Positions 7,359 through 17,272 of a DNA stretch of 64,000 nt are shown here, piece after piece. Below the pieces are notes generated by a model. That model was not told where the DNA came from. It made no database searches and was given only the letters and a program-made list of their open reading frames with translations. A program made the position numbers and the translations under genes. The stretch comes from Nitrosopumilus piranensis (lineage in GTDB: Archaea; Thermoproteota; Nitrososphaeria; Nitrososphaerales; Nitrosopumilaceae), in the NCBI RefSeq assembly GCF_000875775.1, contig NZ_CP010868.1, positions 992,001-1,056,000 of the forward strand, written 5' to 3'. Every line of letters starts with the position of its first letter. Positions within the stretch are counted from its first letter, which is position 1.

Positions 7359-9851
7359 GTGGACGTTAATCCAATAAATTATGAATTAACATTTGAACCA
7401 GATCTTAAAAAATTTACCTTCTTGGGAACTGAAGTAATCACTGTTTCTTGCAAAAAGGCAACAAATCTTGTCACAATGGATTGCGCAGAACTAAAAATCA
7501 AATCCTGTGATGTTCAATCTGGCACAAAATCTGTTAAATCCTCTGTAAAAACTGATGAGAAAAAAGAAAGACTATCAATTCGATTAGGAGAAAAAATCAA
7601 AGGTAAGGCAACAATACATCTGCAATTTCAAGGGATTCTTAATGATAGATTGTTAGGATTCTATCGCAGTCAATACAAAGAAGGTAGCACTACAAAATAC
7701 CTTGCAACAACTCAATTTGAAGCAGCTGATGCTAGACGCGCATTTCCTTGTTGGGATGAACCTGAAGCAAAGGCAACATTTGAGATTTCAATCATTGCTG
7801 ATAACAAGTTTACTGCAATCTCTAACATGCCTGTAAAATCAACGAAAAAAATTAAAAACAAGACTCAGTATAAATTTGAAAAAACACCTGTTGTTTCAAC
7901 TTACTTGATCTATCTTGGTGTTGGTGAATTTGAATATCTAACCGGAAAAACTGGCAAAGTCCAGATTAGAGTAGTCACTACAAAAGGAAACAAATCAAAA
8001 GGAAAGTATTCTTTAGAACTTGGAAAAAAACTTCTTTCCTCTTATGAAAAATATTTTGGAATAAAATACCCATTACCTAAACTAGATTTAATTGCAATTC
8101 CTGATTTTGCTGCAGGAGCAATGGAGAATTGGGGTGCAATCACATTTAGAGAAACAATCTTGCTTTATGATCCTAAAACATCTTCGACAAGAACAAAACA
8201 GTTCATTGCTGAAGTAATTTCACATGAAATAGCACACCAATGGTTTGGAAACCTTGTTACAATGAAATGGTGGAATGACTTGTGGCTCAATGAAAGTTTT
8301 GCAACATTTATGGCAACAAAATTTGTTGACAAATTTTATCCGGAGTGGAATCTTTGGGATCAATTTATTGAAGATGCAATGAATAATGCAATGGGATTAG
8401 ATGCATTAAAGACAACTCACCCAATTGATGTCAAAGTAAATTCTCCTGCTGAAATCAGAGAAATATTTGATGCTATCTCTTATGATAAGGGTGGATGCAT
8501 TTTGAGAATGCTTGAAAATTATGTTGGTGAGACTAATTTCAGAGCAGGTCTCAAGAAATATCTCTCTACATTCAAGTATGGAAATGCTAAAGGTCAAGAT
8601 TTGTGGGATGCAATTGGCAAGGCATCAAAAATGCCTGTAAGTGCAATGGTAAATTCGTGGCTAAAACAGCCTGGATTTCCTCAAATTGACATATCTCAAA
8701 AGAATAATGATTTGGTCATAAAGCAAAATCGCTTTTTGATGGAGCCTACAAAGAAAACTCAAAAAGGATTGTGGCATGTTCCATTTACTTATGGTTTGGG
8801 AAAAGATACTAAAACCAAACTATTAACAAAAAAATCAACTACTCTAAAAGCCCCCAAGGGACCTGGATTTGTTGCAAACATCGGCCGCACTGGATTTTAT
8901 CGTGTAAAATATGATGATGGAATTTTACTTGATCTTAAAATGCTAGTTGATCAAAAGCAAATTCCTCATGTGGATAGATGGGCTATCCAAAATGACTTGT
9001 TTGCATTGTGTGTTGCAGGAAAAGAGGAAGTTGAAAACTATCTTGATTTCTCTGATGCATATTTTGAAGAAGATTCGTATCTACCACAAACAAATGTTGC
9101 AAATAATCTCAACTTTTTATCACTATTGACTTTCTTTGAAGATTATACCGAGCAAATTAGAAACTATGCAATTAATTACTTTCGAAAGATTTTATCTAAT
9201 CTTGGATGGGTTCCTCAAAAATCAGACAAACATACTGATGCATTCTTGAGAGGTTTTTCAATTTTTGCATTAGGTAAACTTGGAGATGAACATGTACTTG
9301 AACAAGCACAAATTAAATTCAAAGAGTTTTTGAAAAACCCCTCATCACTACATCCTGATATACGTGAACCCGTTTTCTCACTTGTTGCATGGACTGGTAA
9401 TGCAAAAACTCATTCCCAATTAGTAACATTGTACAAAAAAGCAAAAACTACTGAAGAAAAATTACGATTTTTGGGTGCAATGTGCAGCTTTCAAAATGAA
9501 AAATTGCTTGTCAAAACATTACAATTCTCTCAAACCTCTGAGGTTCGTTCTCAAAACATGCAATTGCCAATAATGAAGATTGCAGCCAATCCTTATGGCA
9601 AAAAAATTCTTTGGCCTTGGCTAAAGAAGAACTGGGGAAAATTAAGTAAAAAAGTTGGACATGGAAATCCTTTGTTTAATAGAATTGTAGCAAGTATTGC
9701 ACTAGTAGTTGATGACTCTATGGAAAATGATATCAAGTCATTTTTCAAATCCCACCCAACACCTGGAACTGAAAGAACACAAGCCCAGACAATTGAAAAA
9801 ATTAGAATTTACTCTAAATTCTTACATCAAATGAGAAAAGAATTCAAATAA
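7359..9851 (+). CDS. M1-family zinc aminopeptidase (tricorn-interacting factor type)
   Basis: An 830-residue metallo-aminopeptidase that removes N-terminal residues from peptides, probably downstream of the proteasome. The substrate-anchoring GAMENWG is near residue 253, the zinc site HEIAHQWFGN near 289, and the third ligand Glu in NESFATF about 18 residues later. The C-terminal helical ERAP-like domain extends to the end. The length and domain order resemble archaeal tricorn-interacting factors F2/F3. The start is GTG at 7359. It is the first gene of a plus-strand run that continues into meaB and mcmA1 with 1-43 nt gaps. Confidence 0.93.
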   Translation: MDVNPINYELTFEPDLKKFTFLGTEVITVSCKKATNLVTMDCAELKIKSCDVQSGTKSVKSSVKTDEKKERLSIRLGEKIKGKATIHLQFQGILNDRLLGFYRSQYKEGSTTKYLATTQFEAADARRAFPCWDEPEAKATFEISIIADNKFTAISNMPVKSTKKIKNKTQYKFEKTPVVSTYLIYLGVGEFEYLTGKTGKVQIRVVTTKGNKSKGKYSLELGKKLLSSYEKYFGIKYPLPKLDLIAIPDFAAGAMENWGAITFRETILLYDPKTSSTRTKQFIAEVISHEIAHQWFGNLVTMKWWNDLWLNESFATFMATKFVDKFYPEWNLWDQFIEDAMNNAMGLDALKTTHPIDVKVNSPAEIREIFDAISYDKGGCILRMLENYVGETNFRAGLKKYLSTFKYGNAKGQDLWDAIGKASKMPVSAMVNSWLKQPGFPQIDISQKNNDLVIKQNRFLMEPTKKTQKGLWHVPFTYGLGKDTKTKLLTKKSTTLKAPKGPGFVANIGRTGFYRVKYDDGILLDLKMLVDQKQIPHVDRWAIQNDLFALCVAGKEEVENYLDFSDAYFEEDSYLPQTNVANNLNFLSLLTFFEDYTEQIRNYAINYFRKILSNLGWVPQKSDKHTDAFLRGFSIFALGKLGDEHVLEQAQIKFKEFLKNPSSLHPDIREPVFSLVAWTGNAKTHSQLVTLYKKAKTTEEKLRFLGAMCSFQNEKLLVKTLQFSQTSEVRSQNMQLPIMKIAANPYGKKILWPWLKKNWGKLSKKVGHGNPLFNRIVASIALVVDDSMENDIKSFFKSHPTPGTERTQAQTIEKIRIYSKFLHQMRKEFK

Positions 9852-9852
9852 T

Positions 9853-10260
9853 ATGGCAAAAAAAATCCTTCCCGCAATATCTCTTGGAGTGCTGACCATT
9901 ATTGCATTAGTCTTTTTAACTGGAGGGGGAACTGATGACAAAGATGTACTCCGTCAGACTTTTGAAGTAGATGCTGTGTATTATGATACTGGTCATGTTG
10001 AGATTGCTTTTGTAGACAAGTCAGAAAAAACTAATTCTGTGGTAATGGAGATTCTTGGAATGGATGAAACATTTCAAAAAACATTTTATGATTCTCAGTT
10101 CATTGAGATAGTTCCATTCCCAAATGAACCAAAATATGGATGGGCGGTTCATCCAATTGTACTGGAGATAGAGCATTTAGAATTGGGTCATATTCAACTA
10201 AAGACTGAGATTCATCCGCTAGGAGATTCTATTCCTCCTGTGATTTATTCAAGGCCTTAG
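9853..10260 (+). CDS. Small membrane-anchored protein, unknown function
   Basis: A 135-residue protein with an N-terminal hydrophobic helix (about residues 5-24, LPAISLGVLTIIALVFL) after two lysines, then a soluble beta-rich domain probably outside the cell. No cysteine lipobox follows the helix, so it is an anchor or an uncleaved signal. It begins 1 nt after the aminopeptidase stop, hence cotranscription is likely. I do not recognise the family, and no catalytic motif is visible. Confidence 0.65.
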   Translation: MAKKILPAISLGVLTIIALVFLTGGGTDDKDVLRQTFEVDAVYYDTGHVEIAFVDKSEKTNSVVMEILGMDETFQKTFYDSQFIEIVPFPNEPKYGWAVHPIVLEIEHLELGHIQLKTEIHPLGDSIPPVIYSRP

Positions 10261-10303
10261 ATCGGATACAAGATTTTATTGCACCTCAAAAGATTATTCT
10301 GTA

Positions 10304-11221
10304 TTGGATTTGCTTGTTGACTTGAAGAAAGGAAGACGTGGTGCAATTGCTAAAGCCATAACTATGGTAGAAAATGATCAAAAAGAATCAAAAAAACTCT
10401 TAAAGAAAATTTTCAAAAATACTGGCACTTCTATTATTATTGGAATTACGGGACCTGCTGGTGCTGGAAAAAGCTCGTTGATTAACAAGACTGCTGTGGC
10501 AATGAAAAAACTGGGCACAAAACCTGCTGTTTTGGCAGTTGATCCTACCAGTCATGTTACTGGCGGTGCAATTTTAGGTGACAGAGTTAGGATGACTGAA
10601 TCAACTGACTCTGGAACTTATATTCGAAGTATTGCATCTCGTGGTGCCACTGGTGCAGTATCTCGCTCTTTACGAAACAGTATACGTGTTTTAGAATATG
10701 CAGGATTCAACCCAATTATTATTGAAAGTGTTGGTGCAGGACAAACTGAAGTTGAAATTTCAAATATTGCCGATATCACAGTTGTAGTCTTTAATCCAAA
10801 CACTGGAGACAGCATACAAACAATTAAGGCAGGTCTAACTGAAATTGGAGACATTTATCTTGTAAACAAGAGTGATCTTAGTGGAACAAATCAACTGTTT
10901 GATGCAGTACGTGATTTTATTGGAGACTCTGAACGAAATCCAACAATCCTTAAAACATCTGTAAAAAAGAATACTGGAATTACCGAATTTGCAAAAACTC
11001 TCAAAGATATGATGGCATTAAAAAAGAAATTAAAGAAGCAAAAGGACCAAGAACGATTAGAGGCAGAACTAAAAGATATTGTTTTAAATAACATACGTGA
11101 AAAGATTGATGTCATGTTGGATTCTGATAAAACATTTTCAAAATACCTAAAAAAATTACAATCAAGGGATATGGACCCATTTGACGCAGGAGAAAAAATT
11201 ACAAAATCAATGTTAAAGTGA
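10304..11221 (+). CDS. meaB: Methylmalonyl-CoA mutase-associated GTPase MeaB
   Basis: G3E-family GTPase that loads and protects the cobalamin cofactor of methylmalonyl-CoA mutase. Walker A is GPAGAGKSSL near residues 50-59, followed by the MeaB-type LAVDPTS block, ESVGAGQTE (switch II) and VNKSD (base recognition). The start is TTG at 10304; the protein begins with the standard helical arm (LVDLKKGRRGAIAKAITMVEND). Its stop is 4 nt before the mutase large subunit, a genomic pairing that separates MeaB from the related ArgK label. There is no fused B12 domain. Confidence 0.95.
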   Translation: MDLLVDLKKGRRGAIAKAITMVENDQKESKKLLKKIFKNTGTSIIIGITGPAGAGKSSLINKTAVAMKKLGTKPAVLAVDPTSHVTGGAILGDRVRMTESTDSGTYIRSIASRGATGAVSRSLRNSIRVLEYAGFNPIIIESVGAGQTEVEISNIADITVVVFNPNTGDSIQTIKAGLTEIGDIYLVNKSDLSGTNQLFDAVRDFIGDSERNPTILKTSVKKNTGITEFAKTLKDMMALKKKLKKQKDQERLEAELKDIVLNNIREKIDVMLDSDKTFSKYLKKLQSRDMDPFDAGEKITKSMLK

Positions 11222-11225
11222 TAAT

Positions 11226-12824
11226 ATGGCCACAAAAAAATCAAAACAAAAACAACCCGAGAAGAAGGTCTTTACTGATTCTAATTTTCCGGTAAAACGT
11301 ATCTATCAAAAATCCTCAAAGAAGAAACCTGTAGAAGATGCTGGTAAATATCCATTTACTAGAGGCATTCATCCTGGAATGTTCCGTGATAGATTTTGGA
11401 CCATGAGACAATATTCTGGATTTGGTGATGCCAAGCTTACTAATGAGAGATTCAAATTCATGCTTGAGAAAGGACAAACTGGGCTTTCAATGGCCTTTGA
11501 TCTTCCAACGCAAATTGGTTATGATTCAGATGCTCCACAAGCAGAAGGTGAAGTTGGCAAAGTTGGCGTTTCCATTACATCAATTAAAGACATGATGACT
11601 GCCTTTGATGGGATACCTCTTGGCAAAGTTAGTTCATCTATGACCATTAATTCTACAGCGTCAACACTACTTGCATATTATATTGCAGTTGGAGAATCTC
11701 AGGGATTCAAAAGTCAGGAATTGCGTGGCACAACTCAAAATGACATCCTCAAAGAATACATTGCAAGAAACACCTACATCTATCCACCACAACCATCTAT
11801 GAGATTAATTGGTGACATGATTGGGTATTGTGCAGAAAAAGTTCCTTCATGGTACCCTGTATCTATTTCTGGATATCATATGAGAGAAGCGGGATGTACT
11901 GCAACACAAGAAGTTGCCTTTACTTTGGCAAATGCCATAGCGTACATTCAAACTTGTTTGGATAAGGGACTAAAAATTGATGACTTTGCACCTCGTTTAT
12001 CGTTCTTTTTTTGTTGTACAATAGAATTCTTTGAAGAAGTTGCAAAGTTTAGAGTTGCACGTAAAGTCTATGCAAAAATTCTCAAAGATATGTTCCATGC
12101 AAAAAACCCAAAGTCATTACAATTAAAATTCCATACACAGACAAGTGGCGAATCATTAACTGCCCAACAACCTGACAACAACATTATTCGTGTAGCAATT
12201 CAAACTATGGCCGCAGTTGCCGGTGGTACTCAATCACTTCACACAAATTCAAGAGATGAGGCACTAGCACTCCCAACACAAGAATCTGCAAAAATAGCTT
12301 TGAGAACCCAACAAATTGTTGCACATGAGAGTGGAATTACAAAGACTGCTGATCCTCTTGGTGGCTCCTATTATCTTGAAGAGTTATCTGACCAGATTGA
12401 GGAAGGCGTTTGGAAATATCTCAAGAAAATCCAAAAGATGGGTGGTTCAGTAAAGGCAATTGAGAAAGGATTCTTCCAATCAGAAATTAGACAAAATGCA
12501 TATCGATTAAAGAAAGAAGCAGATAACGGTGAGAGAATCCTAGTTGGTGTTAACAAATATGTCGAAGAAGAAGAACAGCCAGAATTGCTAAGAATTGGCG
12601 GTAAAGTTGAGATTCAGCAGAAAAAGGCATTAAAAAAATTGCGTGCATCCAGAGACAAAAAGAAATGGGAAAAGGCACTATCTGCAATGCAGAGTGCAGC
12701 TGATACTGATGAGAATCTGATGCCTTACATAATTACTGCTGCAAAGGCATATGCTACTACTGGTGAAATTAGCAATACATTCCGTGAAGTATTTGGTGAA
12801 TACCGTCCAAAGGAGGTATTTTAG
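11226..12824 (+). CDS. mcmA1: Methylmalonyl-CoA mutase, large (catalytic) subunit
   Basis: The TIM-barrel substrate-binding subunit of B12-dependent methylmalonyl-CoA mutase, interconverting methylmalonyl-CoA and succinyl-CoA. Signature segments include YPFTRGIHPGMFRDRFWTM, SMAFDLPTQIGYDSD, and QTSGESLTAQQPDNN with the HTNSRDEALALPTQESAKIALRTQQI stretch near the end of the barrel. At 532 residues it ends before the B12 domain, which is supplied by mcmA2. It lies between meaB (4 nt gap) and the epimerase (0 nt gap), a complete functional block of the 3HP/4HB carbon-fixation cycle. Confidence 0.96.
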   Translation: MATKKSKQKQPEKKVFTDSNFPVKRIYQKSSKKKPVEDAGKYPFTRGIHPGMFRDRFWTMRQYSGFGDAKLTNERFKFMLEKGQTGLSMAFDLPTQIGYDSDAPQAEGEVGKVGVSITSIKDMMTAFDGIPLGKVSSSMTINSTASTLLAYYIAVGESQGFKSQELRGTTQNDILKEYIARNTYIYPPQPSMRLIGDMIGYCAEKVPSWYPVSISGYHMREAGCTATQEVAFTLANAIAYIQTCLDKGLKIDDFAPRLSFFFCCTIEFFEEVAKFRVARKVYAKILKDMFHAKNPKSLQLKFHTQTSGESLTAQQPDNNIIRVAIQTMAAVAGGTQSLHTNSRDEALALPTQESAKIALRTQQIVAHESGITKTADPLGGSYYLEELSDQIEEGVWKYLKKIQKMGGSVKAIEKGFFQSEIRQNAYRLKKEADNGERILVGVNKYVEEEEQPELLRIGGKVEIQQKKALKKLRASRDKKKWEKALSAMQSAADTDENLMPYIITAAKAYATTGEISNTFREVFGEYRPKEVF

Positions 12825-13220
12825 ATGAAAATTGATCATATTGCAATTGCAGTAAATGACGTTGAAGAGTCTGCCAAAGTGTATCAACAGGCCTTAGGTG
12901 TTGATTCTGTAGAGTTTGAAACCGTAGAATCTGAGGGTGTCAAAGTTGCAATTATTCATTTAGAAAATGGGCGTGTTGAGCTTATGCAGCCAACAAATGA
13001 TTCTAGTCCAATTAAAAAATTCTTGGAGAAAAAAGGACAAGGACTTCATCACATGGCATTAGAAACTGACAACATTGAAGGTGAGGTGGAAAGAATGGAA
13101 GGATGCGGTGTGCAATTCCTAGGTAAGATTAGACCTGGTTCTGCAGGCACTAAAGTTACTTTTATTCATCCAAAGTCCCTTCATGGTGTTTTGGCAGAAC
13201 TTTGTGCTCATCCAAAATAA
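12825..13220 (+). CDS. mce: Methylmalonyl-CoA epimerase
   Basis: Glyoxalase-fold metalloenzyme racemising (S)- and (R)-methylmalonyl-CoA so that the mutase can use it. The protein (131 residues) opens with KIDHIAIAV carrying the first metal His. It has QGLHHMALE with the second and the HPKSLHGVLAEL C-terminal block with the last Glu ligand. Its ATG directly follows the mcmA1 stop (TAGATG), consistent with a single mRNA meaB-mcmA1-mce. Domain order and length are normal. Confidence 0.95.
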   Translation: MKIDHIAIAVNDVEESAKVYQQALGVDSVEFETVESEGVKVAIIHLENGRVELMQPTNDSSPIKKFLEKKGQGLHHMALETDNIEGEVERMEGCGVQFLGKIRPGSAGTKVTFIHPKSLHGVLAELCAHPK

Positions 13221-13238
13221 TAATATTTTAAAAATAAT

Positions 13239-13796
13239 TTATTCCATCATCTTTAATGTGTCTGATGCAGTAATGATTCCAACAATTTTAGATTTTTTTG
13301 TAACAAGTATGCATTTTGAATATCGAATTAATGGAACAAGTACATTTGCTGGTGTCTCAAAATCAACAATTGGTGGAACAGGATCCATTGTATCTGCAAG
13401 TTTTGCATTCTTTAATTCAGCTTCTCCAATATCTGCCAGATGCTTTACAATTCCATCCTCTGAGACTACTCCTACTATCTCTTTTTCATCAAATACTGGA
13501 ATTTGACTGATTGATAATTGATGCATCTTCTTTATTGCATCATGAAGTGTATTTGATGGTTTCATCTTTACAATATCTTGGCTGCAAAAATCTCCTGCTT
13601 TGTGAGATGATGATCTTCCTTCTAGGTTAGATAAATTCTCAAAAATTTTTTTTGCAGTTTCATAACTTGGCTGACTTCGCCCTGATTCTATTTGATTAAT
13701 CATGGATGTACTTACCCCAGTCATTCCTGCAAGCTTTTTTTGGGTGATGCCTAATTTTTGCCTCATCTGCTTTATTGATTCGATATTTGGTAGCAT
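13239..13796 (-). CDS. XRE-type HTH regulator with two CBS domains
   Basis: A 185-residue fusion of an N-terminal helix-turn-helix (about residues 1-60: GITQKKLAGMTGVSTSMINQIESGRSQPS) with a tandem CBS pair (about 68-125 and 127-185: SISQIPVFDEKEIVGVVSEDGIVKHL and CILVTKKSKIVGIITASD). CBS pairs bind adenine nucleotides, so this looks like an energy- or ligand-sensing transcription factor. It is the last gene of the minus-strand run tpiA-ppdK, 42 nt downstream of ppdK, making control of that gluconeogenic pair a reasonable inference. It converges on mce. Confidence 0.88.
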   Translation of the reverse strand: MLPNIESIKQMRQKLGITQKKLAGMTGVSTSMINQIESGRSQPSYETAKKIFENLSNLEGRSSSHKAGDFCSQDIVKMKPSNTLHDAIKKMHQLSISQIPVFDEKEIVGVVSEDGIVKHLADIGEAELKNAKLADTMDPVPPIVDFETPANVLVPLIRYSKCILVTKKSKIVGIITASDTLKMME

Positions 13797-13838
13797 TTGG
13801 GATTTAGTAAGGCTTAATCTCTATTAAATTATACTGGA

Positions 13839-16502
13839 TTATTTTTTCTTTGAATACTCAATTGATGCTTGTGCTGCTGCAACAATTGCAATAGGAATTC
13901 TATGAGGTGATGCACTAACATAGCTTAATCCTGCTTTATGGCAGAATTTGATAGAACTTGGGTCTCCTCCGTGTTCTCCACAAATCCCAACTTCCATATT
14001 CTTTCTTATTCCTCGACCATTGGCAATTCCAATTTTGATTAAACTACCTACACCGTTAACATCAATTGATTGAAATGGACTTCTTTCTAACAGTTCTTTT
14101 TCCATGTATTCTGGAAGGAACTTTCCTTCTACATCTTCTCTACTGAAACTAAACGTTCCTTGTGTCAAGTCATTAGTACCAAAACTAAAGAATTCTGCAG
14201 TTGTTGCAAGTTCATTGGCTGTTAATGCAGCTCTTACTACCTCAATCATTGTACCAAAGTTAATTGTTAATTTCATTTTGTTTTTTGTCTCAACTTCTTT
14301 TTTTATTTTATCATAAATCTTCTTTATGTGGTTTAATTCTGCAATACTGCTAATTTGTGGAATCATAATTTGTGGATGTGCTTTTACTTTTTTCTTTGTC
14401 AATTCCACTAATGCCTCAAACACTGCACGAATCTGCATCTCATAAATTTCAGGATACGTAATTCCCACTCTTACTCCCCTGTGTCCCATCATTGGATTGA
14501 CTTCTGCCAACTCCCTTGCTCGCTTTAAAATAATTTTGGCCTCCTTGAGTTCTTTTGTTGCCTTTTTCTTCTCTAACTTGTGGATTTTTTCAGCTAGTTC
14601 TTCAGGATTTGGCAAGAATTCATGTAATGGTGGATCTAGTAATCTGATTGTTACTTCGTATCCTTCCATTGCTTTTAGAATTTGAATAAAGTCGCTTTTT
14701 TGTAATTGCCCTAATTTTTTGAGAACTTTTCCTCGTTCTTCAATATTTTCAGCCATGATCATATCGACAAATAGGCCAATCCTGTCACTTGCATTAAACA
14801 TCCTCTCCGTTCTACAAAGACCAATACCTTGAGCACCGAATTGTCTTGCAAGTTTTGCAGCTTCTGGAGTATCTGCATTGGCACGAATGCCTAATGATTT
14901 TGTTTTTTGTGCCCAACTTAAAATCTGCTCAAAGTCCTTTGTTACTTTTGGCTCTACAGTTGGAACTTCTCCAATTAGGACTGTACCTGCACTACCATCA
15001 ATGGTAATAGTTTCACCTTCTTTTACTGTGGTGCCGTTTGCAGCACATGTGTTGTTGTCATAATTGATTTTTAATTCTGAGCATCCTACAATGCATGGTT
15101 TGCCCATTCCTCTTGATACGATTGCAGCATGAGATGATTTTCCACCTAAACTAGTCAAAACTCCTTCTGATGAAAAGAATGCCGGCACATCTTCGGGTTT
15201 TGTTTCTTTTCTAATTAAGATAATTTTTTTTCCTGCCTCTCCTAACTCTATTGCCTTTTTTACATCAAATACTGCAATTCCACTTGCAGCTCCTGGAGAC
15301 GCTGCAATTCCTTTAGCTAATTGCTTGTGATTTTTAACTTTTGATTCATCCATAGTTCTATGAAGTAATGCCTCTAGCTGTTGTGCAGGAATTCTTGTCA
15401 GTGCTTTGTTTTTATCAATTAGTTTTTCTTTTACCATGTCTACTGATGTTTTAATTAATGCCATTGCACTCATCTTTGCAGTTCTTGTTTGCAACAGGTA
15501 AAATTTTCCTTGCTCTATGGTAAATTCAATATCTTGTGGTTCTCTGAAATGTTTTTCTAATTTTGAGCATGCGTTACTTAATTCCTTGTAAGATTTTGGC
15601 ATTTCTTTTTTTAATAGAGAAACATTTTTTCCAGTTCTAACTCCTGCAACCACATCTTCTCCCTGTGCGTTGATAAGATATTCTCCCTCAATCTCTTTTT
15701 TACCATTATGTCCATTTCTTGTAAATACTACTCCAGTTGCACTGTCATCTCCCATGTTTCCAAATACCATGGTAACAACATTGACTGCAGTTCCATTTGC
15801 AATGTCTTTTGTTATGTTGTTTTTTTCACGATAAACAATTGCTCTCTCACCCATCCAACTTTTGAATACGGCCTCAATTGCTAATCCTAACTGCTCATTA
15901 GGTGAATCTGGAAATTTTCTTTTTGTGTGTGATTCGCAGATTTTTTTATACTCTGATACAATTTTCTTTAGTGATTCAACACTTAACTGACTATCATCTT
16001 TTACTTTTTGTTTAGTTTTTGCAGATTCAAGCACATGATCAAATTTTTCATCATTTACTCCAAATACTACTTTACCAAATAATTGAATAAACCTCCTATA
16101 GGAATCCCATGCAAAACGTGGATTCTTTGTTTGCTTTGCTAGGCCTCCTACGGTTTTTTCATTTAACCCTAAATTCAAAATTGTGTCCATCATTCCTGGC
16201 ATTGATATGGCTGCCCCTGAGCGAACTGATACTAGTAATGGGTTTTTAGTTGAGTTCCATTGTTTTCCTGTCTTCTTTTCAATTTTTTCAATATTTTTCA
16301 TAACTAATGGCATTACATCTTTTGGAAGTTTTCTGTTATTATCATAGTATTTGTTACAAACCTCAGTCGTAATTGTAAATCCTGGTGGTACCGGAAGCTT
16401 TAGTCGAGTCATTTCGCTTAATCCTGCGCCTTTCCCGCCTAGAAGCATCCTGTTTTCGCTATCTGCCTCCTCAAATGCATAAACTGGTTTTGTTTTTGCC
16501 AT
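13839..16502 (-). CDS. ppdK: Pyruvate, phosphate dikinase
   Basis: Three-domain enzyme interconverting pyruvate, ATP and Pi with PEP, AMP and PPi; in an autotroph it feeds gluconeogenesis. The N-terminal ATP-grasp domain opens with GGKGAGLSEMTRLKLPVPPGF. The swivelling phosphohistidine is in GGKSSHAAIVSRGMGKP near residue 457, and the C-terminal PEP-binding barrel has GLCRTERMF, the FSFGTNDLTQ block and CGEHGGDPSS with the proton-donor Cys. The 887-residue length is typical of PPDK and longer than PEP synthase. It lies 27 nt downstream of tpiA on the same strand. Confidence 0.97.
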   Translation of the reverse strand: MAKTKPVYAFEEADSENRMLLGGKGAGLSEMTRLKLPVPPGFTITTEVCNKYYDNNRKLPKDVMPLVMKNIEKIEKKTGKQWNSTKNPLLVSVRSGAAISMPGMMDTILNLGLNEKTVGGLAKQTKNPRFAWDSYRRFIQLFGKVVFGVNDEKFDHVLESAKTKQKVKDDSQLSVESLKKIVSEYKKICESHTKRKFPDSPNEQLGLAIEAVFKSWMGERAIVYREKNNITKDIANGTAVNVVTMVFGNMGDDSATGVVFTRNGHNGKKEIEGEYLINAQGEDVVAGVRTGKNVSLLKKEMPKSYKELSNACSKLEKHFREPQDIEFTIEQGKFYLLQTRTAKMSAMALIKTSVDMVKEKLIDKNKALTRIPAQQLEALLHRTMDESKVKNHKQLAKGIAASPGAASGIAVFDVKKAIELGEAGKKIILIRKETKPEDVPAFFSSEGVLTSLGGKSSHAAIVSRGMGKPCIVGCSELKINYDNNTCAANGTTVKEGETITIDGSAGTVLIGEVPTVEPKVTKDFEQILSWAQKTKSLGIRANADTPEAAKLARQFGAQGIGLCRTERMFNASDRIGLFVDMIMAENIEERGKVLKKLGQLQKSDFIQILKAMEGYEVTIRLLDPPLHEFLPNPEELAEKIHKLEKKKATKELKEAKIILKRARELAEVNPMMGHRGVRVGITYPEIYEMQIRAVFEALVELTKKKVKAHPQIMIPQISSIAELNHIKKIYDKIKKEVETKNKMKLTINFGTMIEVVRAALTANELATTAEFFSFGTNDLTQGTFSFSREDVEGKFLPEYMEKELLERSPFQSIDVNGVGSLIKIGIANGRGIRKNMEVGICGEHGGDPSSIKFCHKAGLSYVSASPHRIPIAIVAAAQASIEYSKKK

Positions 16503-16529
16503 GCAAAAATGCGTAAATTTTTTGGCTTT

Positions 16530-17186
16530 TTAAACTAATGCCTTGGCAAATTCCGAAATTATTTTATCCCAATTTTTTGCTTTGATTATACCACTTGCAA
16601 CTAGGATTCCTTTGGAACCTAATTCCACTGCCTTTGAAACATCTTTTCCAGAAACAATTCCTGCTCCACAAAGAAGTTTTGTATTGTTTTGTGCACTTTT
16701 TACAGCAATTGTTGCTTCTGTTATCAATTCTGGTCTTTCAGTTGATACAGCTTTGCCTGATCCTATGAGTTCTGGTGGCTCTATTGCAATATAATCTGGA
16801 TTTAGTTTGGCATATTTTTTTGCCTCTGCCACATCTTTAACACAAACAATTGATGTCATCTTGAGATCTTTTAATTTCAATACTAATTTTTGAATTTCCT
16901 TTGATGTAATTCTGTGTTCACTGTGATTGATTAACGATCCATTCACTTTTGATTTTTTTAACAGTTCTGGAATTACAAAACCTGTTGTGCTTCCCACTTT
17001 GGAATTATCTACATGTTGTGCAAAAATTGGAATTGAACTGGTAGCTACCACTCCAATTAGATGTTGAGGTGGACAGATTGCAATTTTTATTTTAAATTTT
17101 TTTGAAATTTTTTCAGCAGTTTTTACAAATTTTATAATTTTGTCCCCTGAAATTTCTTCATAATTTTTACAATTGATTACAAACAT
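16530..17186 (-). CDS. tpiA: Triosephosphate isomerase (archaeal type)
   Basis: Isomerises dihydroxyacetone phosphate and glyceraldehyde 3-phosphate. The 218-residue length is the compact archaeal form. Active-site residues are visible: Asn5 and Lys7 (NCKNY), His88 in NHSEHR, and catalytic Glu136 in IEPPELIGSG, followed by the phosphate-binding LCGAGI and LVASGI loops. It is transcribed with ppdK, linking triose metabolism and PEP formation. Immediately upstream, on the other strand, the accessory island begins with a recombinase at 17273. Confidence 0.96.
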   Translation of the reverse strand: MFVINCKNYEEISGDKIIKFVKTAEKISKKFKIKIAICPPQHLIGVVATSSIPIFAQHVDNSKVGSTTGFVIPELLKKSKVNGSLINHSEHRITSKEIQKLVLKLKDLKMTSIVCVKDVAEAKKYAKLNPDYIAIEPPELIGSGKAVSTERPELITEATIAVKSAQNNTKLLCGAGIVSGKDVSKAVELGSKGILVASGIIKAKNWDKIISEFAKALV

Positions 17187-17272
17187 CTTCTTTGAGCCTT
17201 CTTGTATTGTATTTAATCTTTAATTAAATGAATCAACTTGACGTTTAAACACCCTTTTTACCATAATATAGC

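Noticed and set aside
13183-13506. Open frame of 107 codons on the plus strand
   Set aside because: It lies wholly antisense to the CBS-HTH gene and its sequence is low-complexity and motif-free.
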